From contig JAVHNS010000013.1 of NCBI GenBank assembly GCA_036872755.1, positions 1 to 64,000 of the forward strand: DNA of 64,000 bases, in the 5' to 3' direction. The notes under the pieces were generated by a model, which was not told the origin of the DNA, searched no databases, and was given only the letters and a program-made list of their open reading frames with translations. Every line of letters begins with the position of its first letter. Position 1 is the first letter of the stretch. Shown one piece after another: positions 14,630 through 26,959 of this stretch. Source of the DNA: Orbilia blumenaviensis. Its lineage: Eukaryota; Ascomycota; Orbiliomycetes; Orbiliales; Orbiliaceae. Made by a program: the position numbers and the translations under genes.

Positions 14630-15419
14630 CTTATGTACGGCATGCCATAACTAGTCGCCGCTGGTTAGGAGTGTATGCAGCCGCAACTTGATCAACTAAT
14701 GGGAAAAGTCACGGACACAGGACTACACCTGCATAAAAAATAATGCAGTAAATTGTTCGGTTCGGAACCACACTCTAGTTAGCAGATCCTCAAAGCCTCG
14801 CCTTCGTGAATAACCATTACTATATATTATTATAATACTGAGGTAATTATGGCTATAATTGCTATCCCGATGATGACAAGGGGAAGCCAAATTTGGTTAA
14901 AGAAAGGAGAGTCAACGAGAGCTTGGATATCGTGCACGTGGATGAATTCATGACGACAACCCCGCTTTTGAGAGAGAGCTCAAAATCTAGATTGAAAAGA
15001 AAAAGAAGAAGAGAAAGAATAGACAGTACTTCAGCTATCTCTTGCCGCGGGCGCTACAATGCGGGACAAATGCGGAATTATCACGGACGCCTTGTCGCAT
15101 TCGCGGAGGCGCAGAGATGAATACTGAGCAAATATTTTAGGAGACCGACCGGATTGAAGTTTGAGAGGAATGTAACTTGGGTTCGAGCTCTTTCGGCGAG
15201 TTCTCCCTGTTATTGGATTACTTGCAATGCACTGATCAGCTAAGACCTAGTTCCATCCTCCACGAAGTAGGATCCGATAGGGTGTGCAAAAAGATCAACT
15301 ATCTAGCTACTGTTAGCTCGAATCTAGGATTCCGAGTCAGAGGAGTCTAGACCTGCAGTGCAGAGAAATGTACAGCGCGTGCAGGGCCTGAAACGGAGAC
15401 ACCACCAAGTCCATAAATC
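14630..15419. other. Intergenic, upstream of the RHS gene
   Basis: Base composition is normal here. A short ORF at 14,893-15,120 is rich in Arg, Ser and Glu, resembles no family I know and is probably chance. I see no RNA gene. Confidence 0.5.
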
Positions 15420-15427
15420 TATAAAAG
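15420..15427 (+). promoter_or_regulatory. TATA box of the RHS gene
   Basis: TATAAAAG lies 142 bp upstream of the start codon at 15,569, a usual distance for a fungal core promoter with a leader of about 100 nt. Confidence 0.5.
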
Positions 15428-15568
15428 CAACAAGAGCTGCCCCTTTGGTTGGATTCTCCGTTGTTTAGAATAGAACTAGGGCTAAAATCCACCAATCCTA
15501 TCTTCTCTATCATTTCAGAGCTTAATAGTATAGTTGTGACCCAGAAAACAAAGACGATTTAAGAAAAG

Positions 15569-18500
15569 ATGGCGAGCTCTAAAGGTCTTGAAAACGCAGC
15601 CTCTGGTAACTACAAAGGCTCACAAGCCTTCACTAACCTGACAGGTGGCGATGAATCCGTCAACCCGAACACTGGTACCCTTTCATTCTCCATACCATTG
15701 ATCCAGCTCCGAGGCATCAAAGAAAGCATCAATCTTTCAACAAAGCTACTCTACAATGCAGGCAGTATCGGGTCTTTTGGATTGCCACCTGGTTGGGGAT
15801 TCGATATCCCGTTTGTGGTACCCGGGGTCTCGCTCACCACGAAAGGTCGTACATACGTGATAGATCCATTGTGGAAGGACGTTTCCAACTACTCTTCCGG
15901 TTTAAAATATATCAATAACCATGGAATGAATTTCCAAAGTATCAGCCCTCCATTACCACTACCCAATATTAAACCAGGCGAACCAGGCTATGGCCTCGAG
16001 TATTACTACCAGTTACGATACATTGATGGTGCAAAAGACTATTTTGATGCTAATGGTCACTTACTGGAGCACGCGGATGTCTACGGCAACTACCAATACT
16101 ATCAGTACCATGAAGGCGCTTTGTTAGCATACATCCAAGATTCATGGAAGCAAAAAATTACGTTCGCGCATCAACCAGGGACTCAAATGGTAATAACTCG
16201 TCCCGATGACAGTAAGATTACCATAAATTTCAACTCAGCCACTCTAGACTCGCTTTTAGATGCTGTCGGAAACACAACCTCGTTCGAGTATATTAGAGTA
16301 GGCGAAGAGAATCCACCAGTCATCTCGAGCATCAACTATCCAACCAACCTCCAGTCCCGATTCGAATATACATCAATACTATACCTCGATGAAAACTACA
16401 AAGAGCACTATCTACCAGCGGTTCAGCATCACTACCACCTAGACACTAGTGTCCAAGGCGGTCCCAAGTTGTTGAAGCATACAAATTACCGATTTGGAGA
16501 AAGTACGGGAGGACGCACATACACTGGTGCCGGTGCAAACTATACGATGAGTGGGCTCAAGGATAGCTTGATGGAGAGCGGGCATACCGGTTACATGTAA
16601 GTTTCTAACATTTTTGCGTATACCGCATGGTTTGGAACTAAGTATAGAAATAAATAGTTACGACGTGATGGTCCTGTCTCTGGATGAGAATGGAGAGATT
16701 CTCGCATTGAAAAAAACCGAATATGGTTGTTTGCACCTCCCCGTTGCCATTTTCAATTATGTCATCGAAGACGGAAAGCCTCGCGAGGCGTTGAAAACGA
16801 GCTACGAATACGAAGTCAAGGCTGGCGCACCCCTCAAAAGTACCAATTATGATAAAGACGTGAAGATGGAACTGTTTGGAAATAGATCCAAAGATGCCTC
16901 TAATCCAGACTACATCCTTTTGGCACGCACCACAACGTCCTATTCAGAGTTTGGCAACATTACCTCCAAAACAGAAGAAAGCTGGGACTCAGTTAATCAG
17001 CTACGGACCATACGTACAACGACCCAGGAGTGGGCCACCACGAAGTACGATATTGAAATGGAAAAATCTAATGTAACTCGGGATGAGGTCTCTGGCTCTG
17101 AAAGACATATGCTGTACACATTAACAGTAGATGAGAGAGCGCATGCTACAAAAACGGTCGCATATCGCAAATCTACTGATGATCAGCTTAACCCCTGGAA
17201 GACGTATACATCTCTATACGATGAAAATGGCCGTTTCATTGAAGAAACTACATCTTGGAGTCCGGGAGTAGCTATCCCGAGTGGTTCTGTTGCCTCTTTC
17301 ACGTGGCGTTTTGCGTATCAATTTAATCAAGGTATTCTTACTGAGAGCCACATCGATCCATTGGGCTATACGACGAGAATGGAATACAACGCCATGACTT
17401 TCGCCGGTCCACTCATTCGCAAGGAACTACCGTTGAACCAATCTGAATCTCGCCAATATGATAGCGCAGGACGAATCATAAGTTCTAAAAATGAACTTGG
17501 TGAAGAAACCAGGTTCTCCTATTCCTTGGGAGATAGTGGAAACAAAGTGGTCCAAACCAATCCACTTCAGTATGTAGAAGAAACTAGTTATGATGCCTTA
17601 GGTCGCATTATTGGGGTTTCTGACAACGGGGACCCCACGCAGCCATATTCAGCTTCAGTTAATCGCCAAATATCCACCAAAAGCTATGATATGCTCTCGC
17701 GAGTCAAGGAAACGACAAACATGCTGGGTTTACCTACAACCTACAACTATGATGCTCTCAATCGACCACTAAAAGAGGTGGATTCAGATGGAAACACTCT
17801 GGAGTATACATACGACCGTGCTGGCCTTCAGGTCAATAAATCGGTGAATGGAATCTTTCATCAAATTATTTCTCTTGATGCCCAGGGTAGAATCACCAGT
17901 CAGGAAACACACCCAGAATCGACTGAATCAGACTATATGACAATAATAGACCATATCTATGACGGTTTTGGCCATGAATTGCAAGAAACTTTCTCTCACA
18001 AGCTTCTGACTGGTGACATACCAGCCGAAGTTCGTAAGAAAACAATCAAGGAATATGACGTTGAAGGGATTGTATCCTCTGAAACTAGTTATGGTTACAG
18101 GCTCGACAATAAGGATAAAACTGACACTGTGCGCCGCAGCTATACGCGCGACATCTTCGGAAACGTCTATACTTACATAAAGGAAACGACGTATGTTGAC
18201 GAGACGACGTTCACATACAACGGACCGATCGATATCTATGATCAGAACAACAGACTGATCCAGCATCGAAATCAACTTGGCCAAAATGAACAATACTGGT
18301 ATAATGAGAATAACTGGATGGTAAAGCAAGAAGGCTTAGGGGGATCTATCAAAACTATTTCTCATGATGCATGCGGACAAGCTCTCAAAATTGAGACCTC
18401 CGGCTCGGATACGTCAACAACGTATACCTACCTTTGCAAAAACACGGTATCGTCAGTGCGACAAGGGACTAGCTGCAAGAAATATGAGTACGCCATTGAT

Positions 18501-20375
18501 GGCACAATCTCCTCAGTTCTGTTTGGGGATGACCGAAAGCAGACTTACGTCTTGGACAAATTCAGCCGATCGGTAAACGAAATCGATGTCTTTGGTGTCT
18601 CAAGAGCCACCACGTTTGATAACGCGGGTCATATCTCCAGCCGCTCCTGTCAAAATGACACGGTCGTATACTCCTATAGTACCACTGGACCCCGGCGAGG
18701 GCGCCTAGAGAGTGTTAGTTTGACAGGCGCGATCTCTTACCGGCGTAACACCACGTACGATGGATACGGGAGAATCAATAAGGAATTCGTAATATCTAGT
18801 AACCGTGATACCTTGTTGGGCAACGAGTATAAATACAACAGCCTCGGTCAGCTTGAGAGCTCAGTATCAACATCGCAAAAACACGGGGGACTGAACAAGG
18901 TCCGCAAGTTTTTGTATGATGGAATCGGACAGGTGATAGAAGATACTAATATAACCAACGGCGAAACCATTGTCACAATTTATTCATATGATGGCAACTC
19001 CAATATCACAAAGGTTCAAACAGGTAGTGTGACTACTAATATGCACTATAACCTGCTAAACCAGAGAACCGACGCTGGATTTAGCTATGATGCACAAGGC
19101 AGACTTATCTCCGATGGATATGGCCGTCAATACGAGTTTGATCAGTATGATAGGCTCGCCGAGGTCAAATCACAAGGGAATTCGAATTCGCTCTCATATC
19201 ATGCGGATGGCCTTCTCGCCGCAAGTGATCGGACGGATACAAACACAAAATACTATTACAGTCACACATCTATAAACGCTATTTCGACGACAAAAGAGAG
19301 CATTGAATCAGTTAGATCACTATTTTCAGATTCCGACCACATCATCGCTACTTATGACAAAGCCAAACCTGCAACTTATTATTTTGAGAAGCAGGGCTCA
19401 ACCGCACTCCTTCTGAAAGAAGACCAAGCCACAATACTGGATTACAAAACATATGGCGAGCTCAGTGCTACTGCGGAAGTTGACCCCCACTCGTCCTTTG
19501 GTTTCTGCCAGGAACTATTAGACGGATCCAGTGGGCTTGTGTACCTACGTTCTCGCTTCTACGATCCCAAGACAATGGCTTTCATATCTCAGGATTCGCA
19601 GCACGTGGAAAATAGATATGCATACTGTGCGGGTGATCCAATCAACTTTATAGATCCATCTGGCCACAATAGAAATTTGAGGCTATTAGCATTGATTACC
19701 GGGACGGCATCAGCTATGGCCATAAGTTTTGTTACCGCTGGTGGTGCTACAGTGATCGCTGGTACTTCTATTTCGAGCACATTCGCGACGACAACAATTT
19801 CAGCAGTAGCCGGTGGCGTTGGTGCCATGGGTGGAGCGTTCATCGAGGCGACTATGATGTCTCAGCGTTTGACTGGGAGAATGGCTATGATGAGTTTTAT
19901 TGGTGGGCTCTCAGCCGGTGTCACAACCACCCTCGCCAATCCAGCTTTCCGCGCTATTGGGGTAACAACCCCATGGGTACAAAATAGATTCGTATATGGT
20001 GCACTCGGAGGGTTAGCGCAAGCTGGTGCCGTTACGGCTCTAACTCGTCGGCCACCACCGTTTAGCCAGATCTTCATGAACATGATGTTTGCGGGAGCTT
20101 TGAGTTATACTGGTTATCGAATGTGGGGAAGGATTCAAAATACCCACAATACTCACCAATTGCGGAGCTCGAACTCTCAGAGTAGGTCTACCAGCGCCTC
20201 ATCCTCGCGGTCAGTGAGTTTTGATAAACCCATGGCAAATTCTGGAAAGTCGGGTGCGAATGTACTACCGAATATGGGGAAATATCCTCTGTATTTCAAT
20301 ACTCTGGGCTTGGGCGGATGGCACTACCCAGATCATTGGCGTCACGATAGCGACGACAATGGCCCTACTGCCTGA
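15569..20375 (+). CDS. RHS/YD-repeat protein with hydrophobic C-terminal tail
   Basis: Two exons (15569-16596 and 16658-20375) are joined across a 61-bp GTAAGT...AATAG intron containing CTAAC, giving 1581 residues. The N-terminus (about 35-130) resembles the opening strand of bacterial RHS/SpvB-like shells (NTGTLSFSIPL). Dozens of degenerate YD repeats follow (for example NYDALNRPLKEVD). The RHS-associated core lies near 1310-1345 (LRSRFYDPK, then DPINFIDPSG). Known RHS proteins form a hollow shell that encloses and cleaves off a variable C-terminal effector at the DPxG motif. Here the tail after DPSG is about 236 residues and rich in Gly/Ala hydrophobic stretches, then Ser-rich and His/Trp-rich. 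No signal peptide is seen. Bacterial origin followed by intron gain is plausible. The family call is firm; the effector activity is unknown. Confidence 0.85.
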
Positions 20376-22605
20376 TATTATTCCAGAAAGCCATACATTA
20401 GTGGATTCCTTGGGGGCCTAGTTATCTAAGTAGCCAAACAACCATTCGAATTTTAGGGAATAAATCTACTGTAGGAGTAAATTGAAAATGAAATTCTGAT
20501 GATGCGTTCCTTATAAATCGAGGAATATTCGAAATTCATGATGTTCCATGTCAGTTGTTGAGATGTGCATGCTTGACTATTCCTAGAGCCTTAGTAATAG
20601 CTCACCAGTAATTTATGAAATGATAGGATGCACCCATCCGCTGCATTATGCATACGGGTAAGCAATACTATCTAGTTAACTAAATACTACAGTTTGGTAG
20701 CCACCATTTTGGTCGTAACAAAACAGTCTAGTGCAGCCCAAATTGCAACACTCGCTCAACAAAAACGCCAACATTTCGACAGCAATACATTACCATACAT
20801 TACCAACAACTAGTCTCTGAACCAATACTACCTAGGTAGTTATTAATTACTTGTCCAGAGGTTCAAGTATCTTGACCATTGGACCATCTGAGACGTTGTT
20901 GCCCGGCCATTAATATTTATCGCCTATCAAGCCCGATTCAAAAACCACCGAACCATTATGTAACAGAAAATTTTCTATGAACAGCAACACCATAATTTAG
21001 AATGGTTCCTCTGTAGCGGAAATCTAGATATTGGCTTTCTGTGTTGAGATTATAAGTCTATGCGTTTCAAAAATGGACAAAACAGTTTGCAAAAAAGAAG
21101 GAAAGAAACAAAGCCGTGAACCCTGCCCACACGGTACTAGCCATATCGTGACCATACTAACCCTAGGGTGGGAATGCGTTGTCACATTTCGACCTGCTGG
21201 AACCAGACGACACAGAATGTAGGCTTACAAGCTATCGTTTGCAGCGGATGTCTCCGAATCTGTTCCTAACATACATGAGAGACCTAGACTTCCTGAAGTG
21301 TAGAGATCAATCGATTTGGGGATCCCTGAGCTCGTGTACGATGATGGTCTATTTCGGATAGAGTTTTGGTAAACCCCCGCTCTAATTGTAAGGTAAGTAG
21401 AAAACTAACAATCTGCATTTTTTCACCAAATGCGTATTAATTATCGTTCAAATAGAACACCTCGTAATCACTGACGACATCAGTCTTGTTCGACAAGCCG
21501 CAGAGTATTCTTGGGTGAGTTCGAGACAAGGTACGGCCACGAGTGACTCAAACCAGACAGACGCCGCTGCATAATTAATTGGCACAAATCTCATTTATAA
21601 ATTACAGTTCCCCTTTGCAATCGGGCAAATAGTTAACAGGGTTCAAGGTATAGTTTTAGATACTCTAGATACCTGGTACCTAAGAAAAGGCTTTTACCTC
21701 GAGCCAACAGCCCTGAGCCGAGTCAGCTGATCAGGAAAACAAAATTAACTGAGTTTCTTCCTAACCTAGGTACCTACCTAGTTAGTATTTGCGTTGCACA
21801 TACCGCTACTGAGACTGTCATTGGTTAACTAATACTTTCGATGGGGCAACGAGACTCACTGCAAAGCAAGACGGCCGAACCGGGTTTGGGGGCAGATATT
21901 TGTTATCCTACCAGCCTGCCCGGCCTATGCTGCCCAAATTAATGTCCAATTGCTTACCAATATTATTACTGTGACGTTGATGATTTAAAAACCTATTCTT
22001 TAATTAGTTTAATATACAATTTTAAAATAATATGGATAAAATTATAGAACAGAATTCTACAATTACTATATACCTAGCTATCAAAATTATATTATTATCA
22101 TTATTATCATTATTATTATTATTATCTTAGATAAAGTTATTATTGTCGTTATGAAAGTACTTTGCTACCATATAGATTTTGGTGTGGTGTGTCGCTTAGC
22201 AGTGATTCTCGTTGCCCTGTTGAAAAAGTTATCTAGTACGTGTTACTAGGTAGGTAGTTAGCATCTATAGACGCCCACAGACTTCAACTTTAGGTTTTCA
22301 TGTTTCACATCCGTAAACCTCCCAGTCTTCCCCTTTCCCTCTTCCTTCTTCTAAGACTCCCTCTTGTTATTTTATCGCCTCTTTCTCAAGGCCCTTCATC
22401 GGGATTACCACAACCACGATACGTGTATGTCCTGTCGAAACCTAGTAGAATTTTCTCCAACCTGCTCAAGCAATCACTGTCCATCGCCTTGACTACGAGG
22501 TCAGTGCTGCGCCGCGCCCCGACTCCCTACGGCCTGGCCACCCCTTTTATTCCTCTCTCGCCACTATCGTACTGCCTTAGGCAATCCATCAATTTGTTCT
22601 CGAAC
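20376..22605. other. Intergenic, no supported gene
   Basis: Only short overlapping ORFs without recognisable features occur. A TAGGTACC-type microsatellite lies at 21,764-21,782, and an (ATT/ATC)n-rich patch at about 22,090-22,130. The long upstream extension of the next ORF (from 22,300) is Leu/Pro/Ser-rich and looks like 5' leader rather than protein. Confidence 0.5.
21764..21782. repeat. CCTAGGTA-type short repeat
   Basis: ACCTAGGTACCTACCTAG occurs here. Near-identical motifs recur at 26,303-26,325 and 31,485-31,500, all in intergenic DNA. I know of no function for them. Confidence 0.5.
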
Positions 22606-23013
22606 ATGACTTCTATTACGCAATACGACCGTTCTTCCCTGTGGAGCATCAATATACACACCGAAGTCTCAACCGAGCCCCAGCTAGCGGAAACTGATCT
22701 CAAGGCCGGCTTCATCTGTTGTGACGGCCTTAGTATCTCTACGGAAACCATCTCCGAAGACTTGAAGCTAGTGTATCCAAGCTTGCAGAGCTGTCCTGAT
22801 GGGTTTAATTTAACCCTGTGGCGAGAGCTCGACGACGGATCCCTAGTATTTACGAATACCAGCGATCAAGAGGAATTCAAAATGAGGACAGATGACCCGA
22901 AGCTCTTTTTTGGACTTATACTGCGCAATAAAGACCACCCCTCGTGCAAGCAGCTAAAGAGTGTTATTGAACACGTTCAAGGGAAACCCCATTCCCACAC
23001 AATCTTGGAATAG
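22606..23013 (+). CDS. Hypothetical protein, possibly truncated
   Basis: This 135-aa ORF starts at the Met of MTSITQYDRSS; the same frame is open back to 22,300. It is acidic and has several Cys (FICCDG, SCPDG, HPSCKQ) but no signal peptide, membrane segment or known motif. Downstream, 23,260-24,080 holds scattered open segments with protein-like composition, including one with a possible VVAHIVPQ motif reminiscent of the start of fungal HNH domains. The ORF may therefore be the intact 5' part of a longer, intron-bearing or decayed gene. I do not recognise it, and no promoter is obvious. Confidence 0.35.
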   Translation: MTSITQYDRSSLWSINIHTEVSTEPQLAETDLKAGFICCDGLSISTETISEDLKLVYPSLQSCPDGFNLTLWRELDDGSLVFTNTSDQEEFKMRTDDPKLFFGLILRNKDHPSCKQLKSVIEHVQGKPHSHTILE

Positions 23014-26000
23014 TATGCTAAATTGAGATACAAGATTAGCCGGATGCACCATAGTACCCACCCTTGACTTTGATCCGGAAAAGAATGGATATTTGCCAGA
23101 GAATCTAAACTACTCTATCCTGTTAAGCCAAAAGGCTGTCCGCGTTATTATACCGGAACTGATCTCCACTATATGCCTGACATATCCCAAGCGCTTGTTC
23201 ATCGAGACCCTCTTCACCATCTAAGAAGCGCAGACTGACAGAAGACTCTCCCTCTCGTCCCTCAACGCTAGATTCGGGAGCGGTCCGGAGACCGCAAAAC
23301 GAAGAAGCTCGTGAATATGTTCAGGGGCTTGGTGTCAACACAAAATCATTCGAACACCAAGTCAAAACCCGTTGTGAGGGATGCGCAATTGCTCGGACCA
23401 GCAGTAGTTGGGGCCGGCACAGGTGCAGTCCCGGGTATGTCGTTGCCCATATCGTGCCGCAAAAATTTTTGGTTGTTATACCTAGACAACCGCCCTCTCT
23501 CCGATTTCTCAAATTATCCTTTTCAATGTGATTCCATCATGCACGACCGATGAAACCGGTTTGCGAAAATGAATGGTTTCGGCGTGGAAGCCAACCAACG
23601 GCTTACTATTGTGAGCCGATATTCATGAAATGTTCGACAGACGAATGATTGCGATACACCAAGTAAGCTTAGTAGCAGATTTTGAAAGGTATGTGAGGCT
23701 GATACTAAGTTCTTTAGGTAACGTTTCGAATCCGATTATTCGCCCCAATGCCTGTTGCTATCGAATACCATGGACTAGTAGTCCAATTCGAGCTCGTTCG
23801 AGATATGGGGGCACTAGCCCACCATTATAGTCAATTTGTGATCGACAATGTCGCTGCCTTGTTCATTTCCCAGTCAACCTATGTGGTTCCGGGAAATTGG
23901 AGGCAATGTATCAGTGCACTTTTACAGCCAGGTGAGCTCCGATCCTTACGTGCACAGACCGAATTAAAGTCCATATCACTAATATTTGAGCTATTCAGCC
24001 TTGGTCAACCGAAGATTACAAAACCCGAGGGAGCAAGGGGGAGGTGGCTGTACAGACGAGGCCGACTACTATCTAGAAGATAGACACACCAAGGAACGGG
24101 ACGAACATATTGCTTCATAGCTCGAAAGGTTCAATAAGTGAGATTTTTATCAACTCGGCTTTCGTTTCGCCCCCTTTTATCAATTACCTTGCCTTATTAT
24201 TTCTTTTTTAGTTTCTTTCAGACCGGAAGGTGACTTTAGGATTAGTCGCCAGGCAAGTTAATATGACTTGAAGAACCCTTAATAATAACTCATTACCCAA
24301 AAAAAGCTTTTTCCCGTAAACGGTGGTCTTTAGCCTGTACCATAAAGCTTTTTCACAAGTATAAACCGTTTTTAACTTGTTAGAGGTTTTGCGCTCTCTT
24401 AAGATTCTATCCCAAACCAAGACTCTATACAAAAATGGAGGGCCCACTTATTTTAACTCTTTCCATATGCGAGAAGATATATGTTATCCGGGATTGCATA
24501 TTCGGTTCGTATGTAGTCCATGTAGAAACCGGGGCTTGTTGTGAATCCAGCAGCGAGTTGATATATACACGTAGGCACCGAGTCGGTCACACCTGAAACC
24601 CGCTACAGAGAAACCCATTAATATAGCACCTTCTCCGTGTCAGTTAGAGGGTTAAATGCGGAACTGTTAAGGTCGATGGCGCCGAGGTGCCTCGGTAATA
24701 CTACACAGGAAATATTTTCTAATAACAGGTATAAATGCGAGTAAAGTGACTTAGGTAGTTAAGTCAGAGATTGCCGTAGGATACGCCAGAGACTTCGCGG
24801 TTTCGTCACTCCAAAACAAACCAATTAGAAAACGCCTGTAGATTTGAAATATTGCCGTTAGCGTTCACTAGGTAGCGCTGTCTCTGCGGTATGTAGGCTA
24901 CGGTCTTGTTTCCGCAAGACAAAGGTTCGGACACTGAGGTTTCTAGCTTCTTCAATAACGTGGTTTGGACGCCGTTTTATTTTAATTATGTGAGGATATT
25001 GTGGTTATAATACTGTATTAATATTCTATCAACTCTTATGGCACTTCTGGCACAGTTATATAGCCAGGCGTTACTCCGGAATTCAGTTTAAAAGACTTTT
25101 AACGAGGGCGAATACTACATGCTTGGAAATCCACTTAAGTTTTGAGTGTGCGAATAAAAACTCACTCAATGTTAGAAAACTCATAGCAGGGATACCTACG
25201 TATTCCAACCATGTATTCATATGATTTCCCCAATTTCTTATATTCTGGTTGTCGTGGTTAATGCCTCTATAACTCTATCCCGGGATTAACTAGGTAAGTA
25301 CTCGTTTCAATTAACTACTAGTTAATACAAGGGGAGTCGAGATTGCCAGCATGGAATTTCTACAAAAAAAACTACGAACGCTTTTAGTGTAGTGCTAGTG
25401 CGAGGGAGTTGTAGCCGTGTGGAAACCGGGGGTTTCGAGTTCCATGTTTGACCAGCTATCCGGTACAGTCGGGTGGTAGTAAGTACCTAGGTATATGACC
25501 AGCCGATGGTATGGAAATGAGACCATACAAAATACGATCAGCATGCAGGCAGGCCTTATAGTATTTGATTTAAAAATCGTGAGAATCGGCCACAACATCT
25601 GTGTCAAAGACCGGTCTGCCTGGTCATGTAAACCAGCCTCAACGAGGCAGAACACGTCCGCCTAACGACCGAGATGTGTAAATAATCAATTGATTATTGG
25701 GCTGGGCTAGAGGGAATTACGAGGCCAGGGAGAATGCCCAAGATTCTAGGGCAGTTGACCCTGGCATGCCGCGGGAACACCGAAATCACCATACGCAGTT
25801 AATTGAATACGTAGAGTCTCAACTGCCATTTATTACTATACACTCAAACAATTGCCTCCGTGATGCTCGCTACGATCACTATCCTGTTTGAAGAGTGTAA
25901 TAATAGTGATTAAGCTAAAATCACAAAATAGTAGGTTAGAATATGCTTAATAATCCTCTAAGGCTTATGCGTAATACGCCCCTGTCACCTAGGGAACGGA

Positions 26001-26917
26001 CTCCGTATCATTTGATGGCAAAGAACCAGTCTCAGTGCTGGACGACTTAAGCCAGCGAAAGCTAGGATTAGCGGTAAGGCCTTCATTATGGTTAAGAGCA
26101 CAGAGATCTCTAGCTCTTACAATTAAATTTAGGAATAGTTTGTTTTTGGACCGGCTGAAATAAAACCCGGCCGGATTGACAAAAAAGGCTGTAGCCCTTA
26201 GCCATCTTTGTAGTATTCCTATCCGATCAGGAATGAACATAAGATATTTCGATACCTAACCTGCGATCTCCTGACCTAATAATGCCCGCCACCCGAGTAA
26301 TAACTAGGTACCTACCTAGGTACCTCTTAGTAGTATACATGGCACCGGGTATGTCCTATGCTCTAGATCTAGCTAGCGCTGTAAGCATTTTGTTCCCACA
26401 GAACAACAAGTAGTAGGTACTTCACGATTCTAAACACATAAAAAGAACTCCATTATTATGTCCACAAATTTTGGTTTCTGAAAAGCAAAGTAAGAGGGTA
26501 ATATACGTGGATAATATTCTTGCTCATCATCATCATCACCACCACCACCATCATCAAGTTGATCTTTTTCCTCGAAGCATTGAATGCAAAATGAGCATCA
26601 CCGATATCTAGTTTAATCCTCAACCCTTGGTACTTTTCTTGAAATATTGCCTCACTCTCAAATCTACCAGCATAAAAAAACGAGAGCGGACTTGAGAGAA
26701 TATATTTTAAAGTTTTCTAGCTTGAAAATAGAGCATATCTCCCATGTCGGCTCATAAACCACGGCAAGTACCGTGGAACAGACTGCCCTCAACACGTGCG
26801 TATGACATGGTAATACGATAGCTCGAAGCCTCCCACATGCCGCTCATGAGCTTAACGCTCCTCCACGGCTGTACAGAGCTGCCATCACACGTCCACGAGC
26901 TTACTAACTCTTTGTAA
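23014..26917. other. Long intergenic stretch with possible gene debris
   Basis: Open segments at 23,250-23,550 and 23,748-24,083 look protein-like but are not connected by convincing splice sites. The rest shows nothing I can name. A CAT/CAC triplet run lies at 26,527-26,555 and a TAGGTACC microsatellite at 26,303-26,325. A CT-rich leader (26,930-26,950) precedes the next gene. Confidence 0.45.
26303..26325. repeat. CCTAGGTA-type short repeat
   Basis: ACTAGGTACCTACCTAGGTA followed by CC is a longer version of the motif seen at 21,764 and 31,485. Confidence 0.5.
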
Positions 26918-26959
26918 TTGGTCTCGTTTCTCTCTCTCTCTCCTTTTTTTTATATCATC

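Noticed and set aside
16876..20421. Other-frame and minus-strand ORFs within the RHS gene
   Set aside because: They are shadows of a long, family-supported reading frame.
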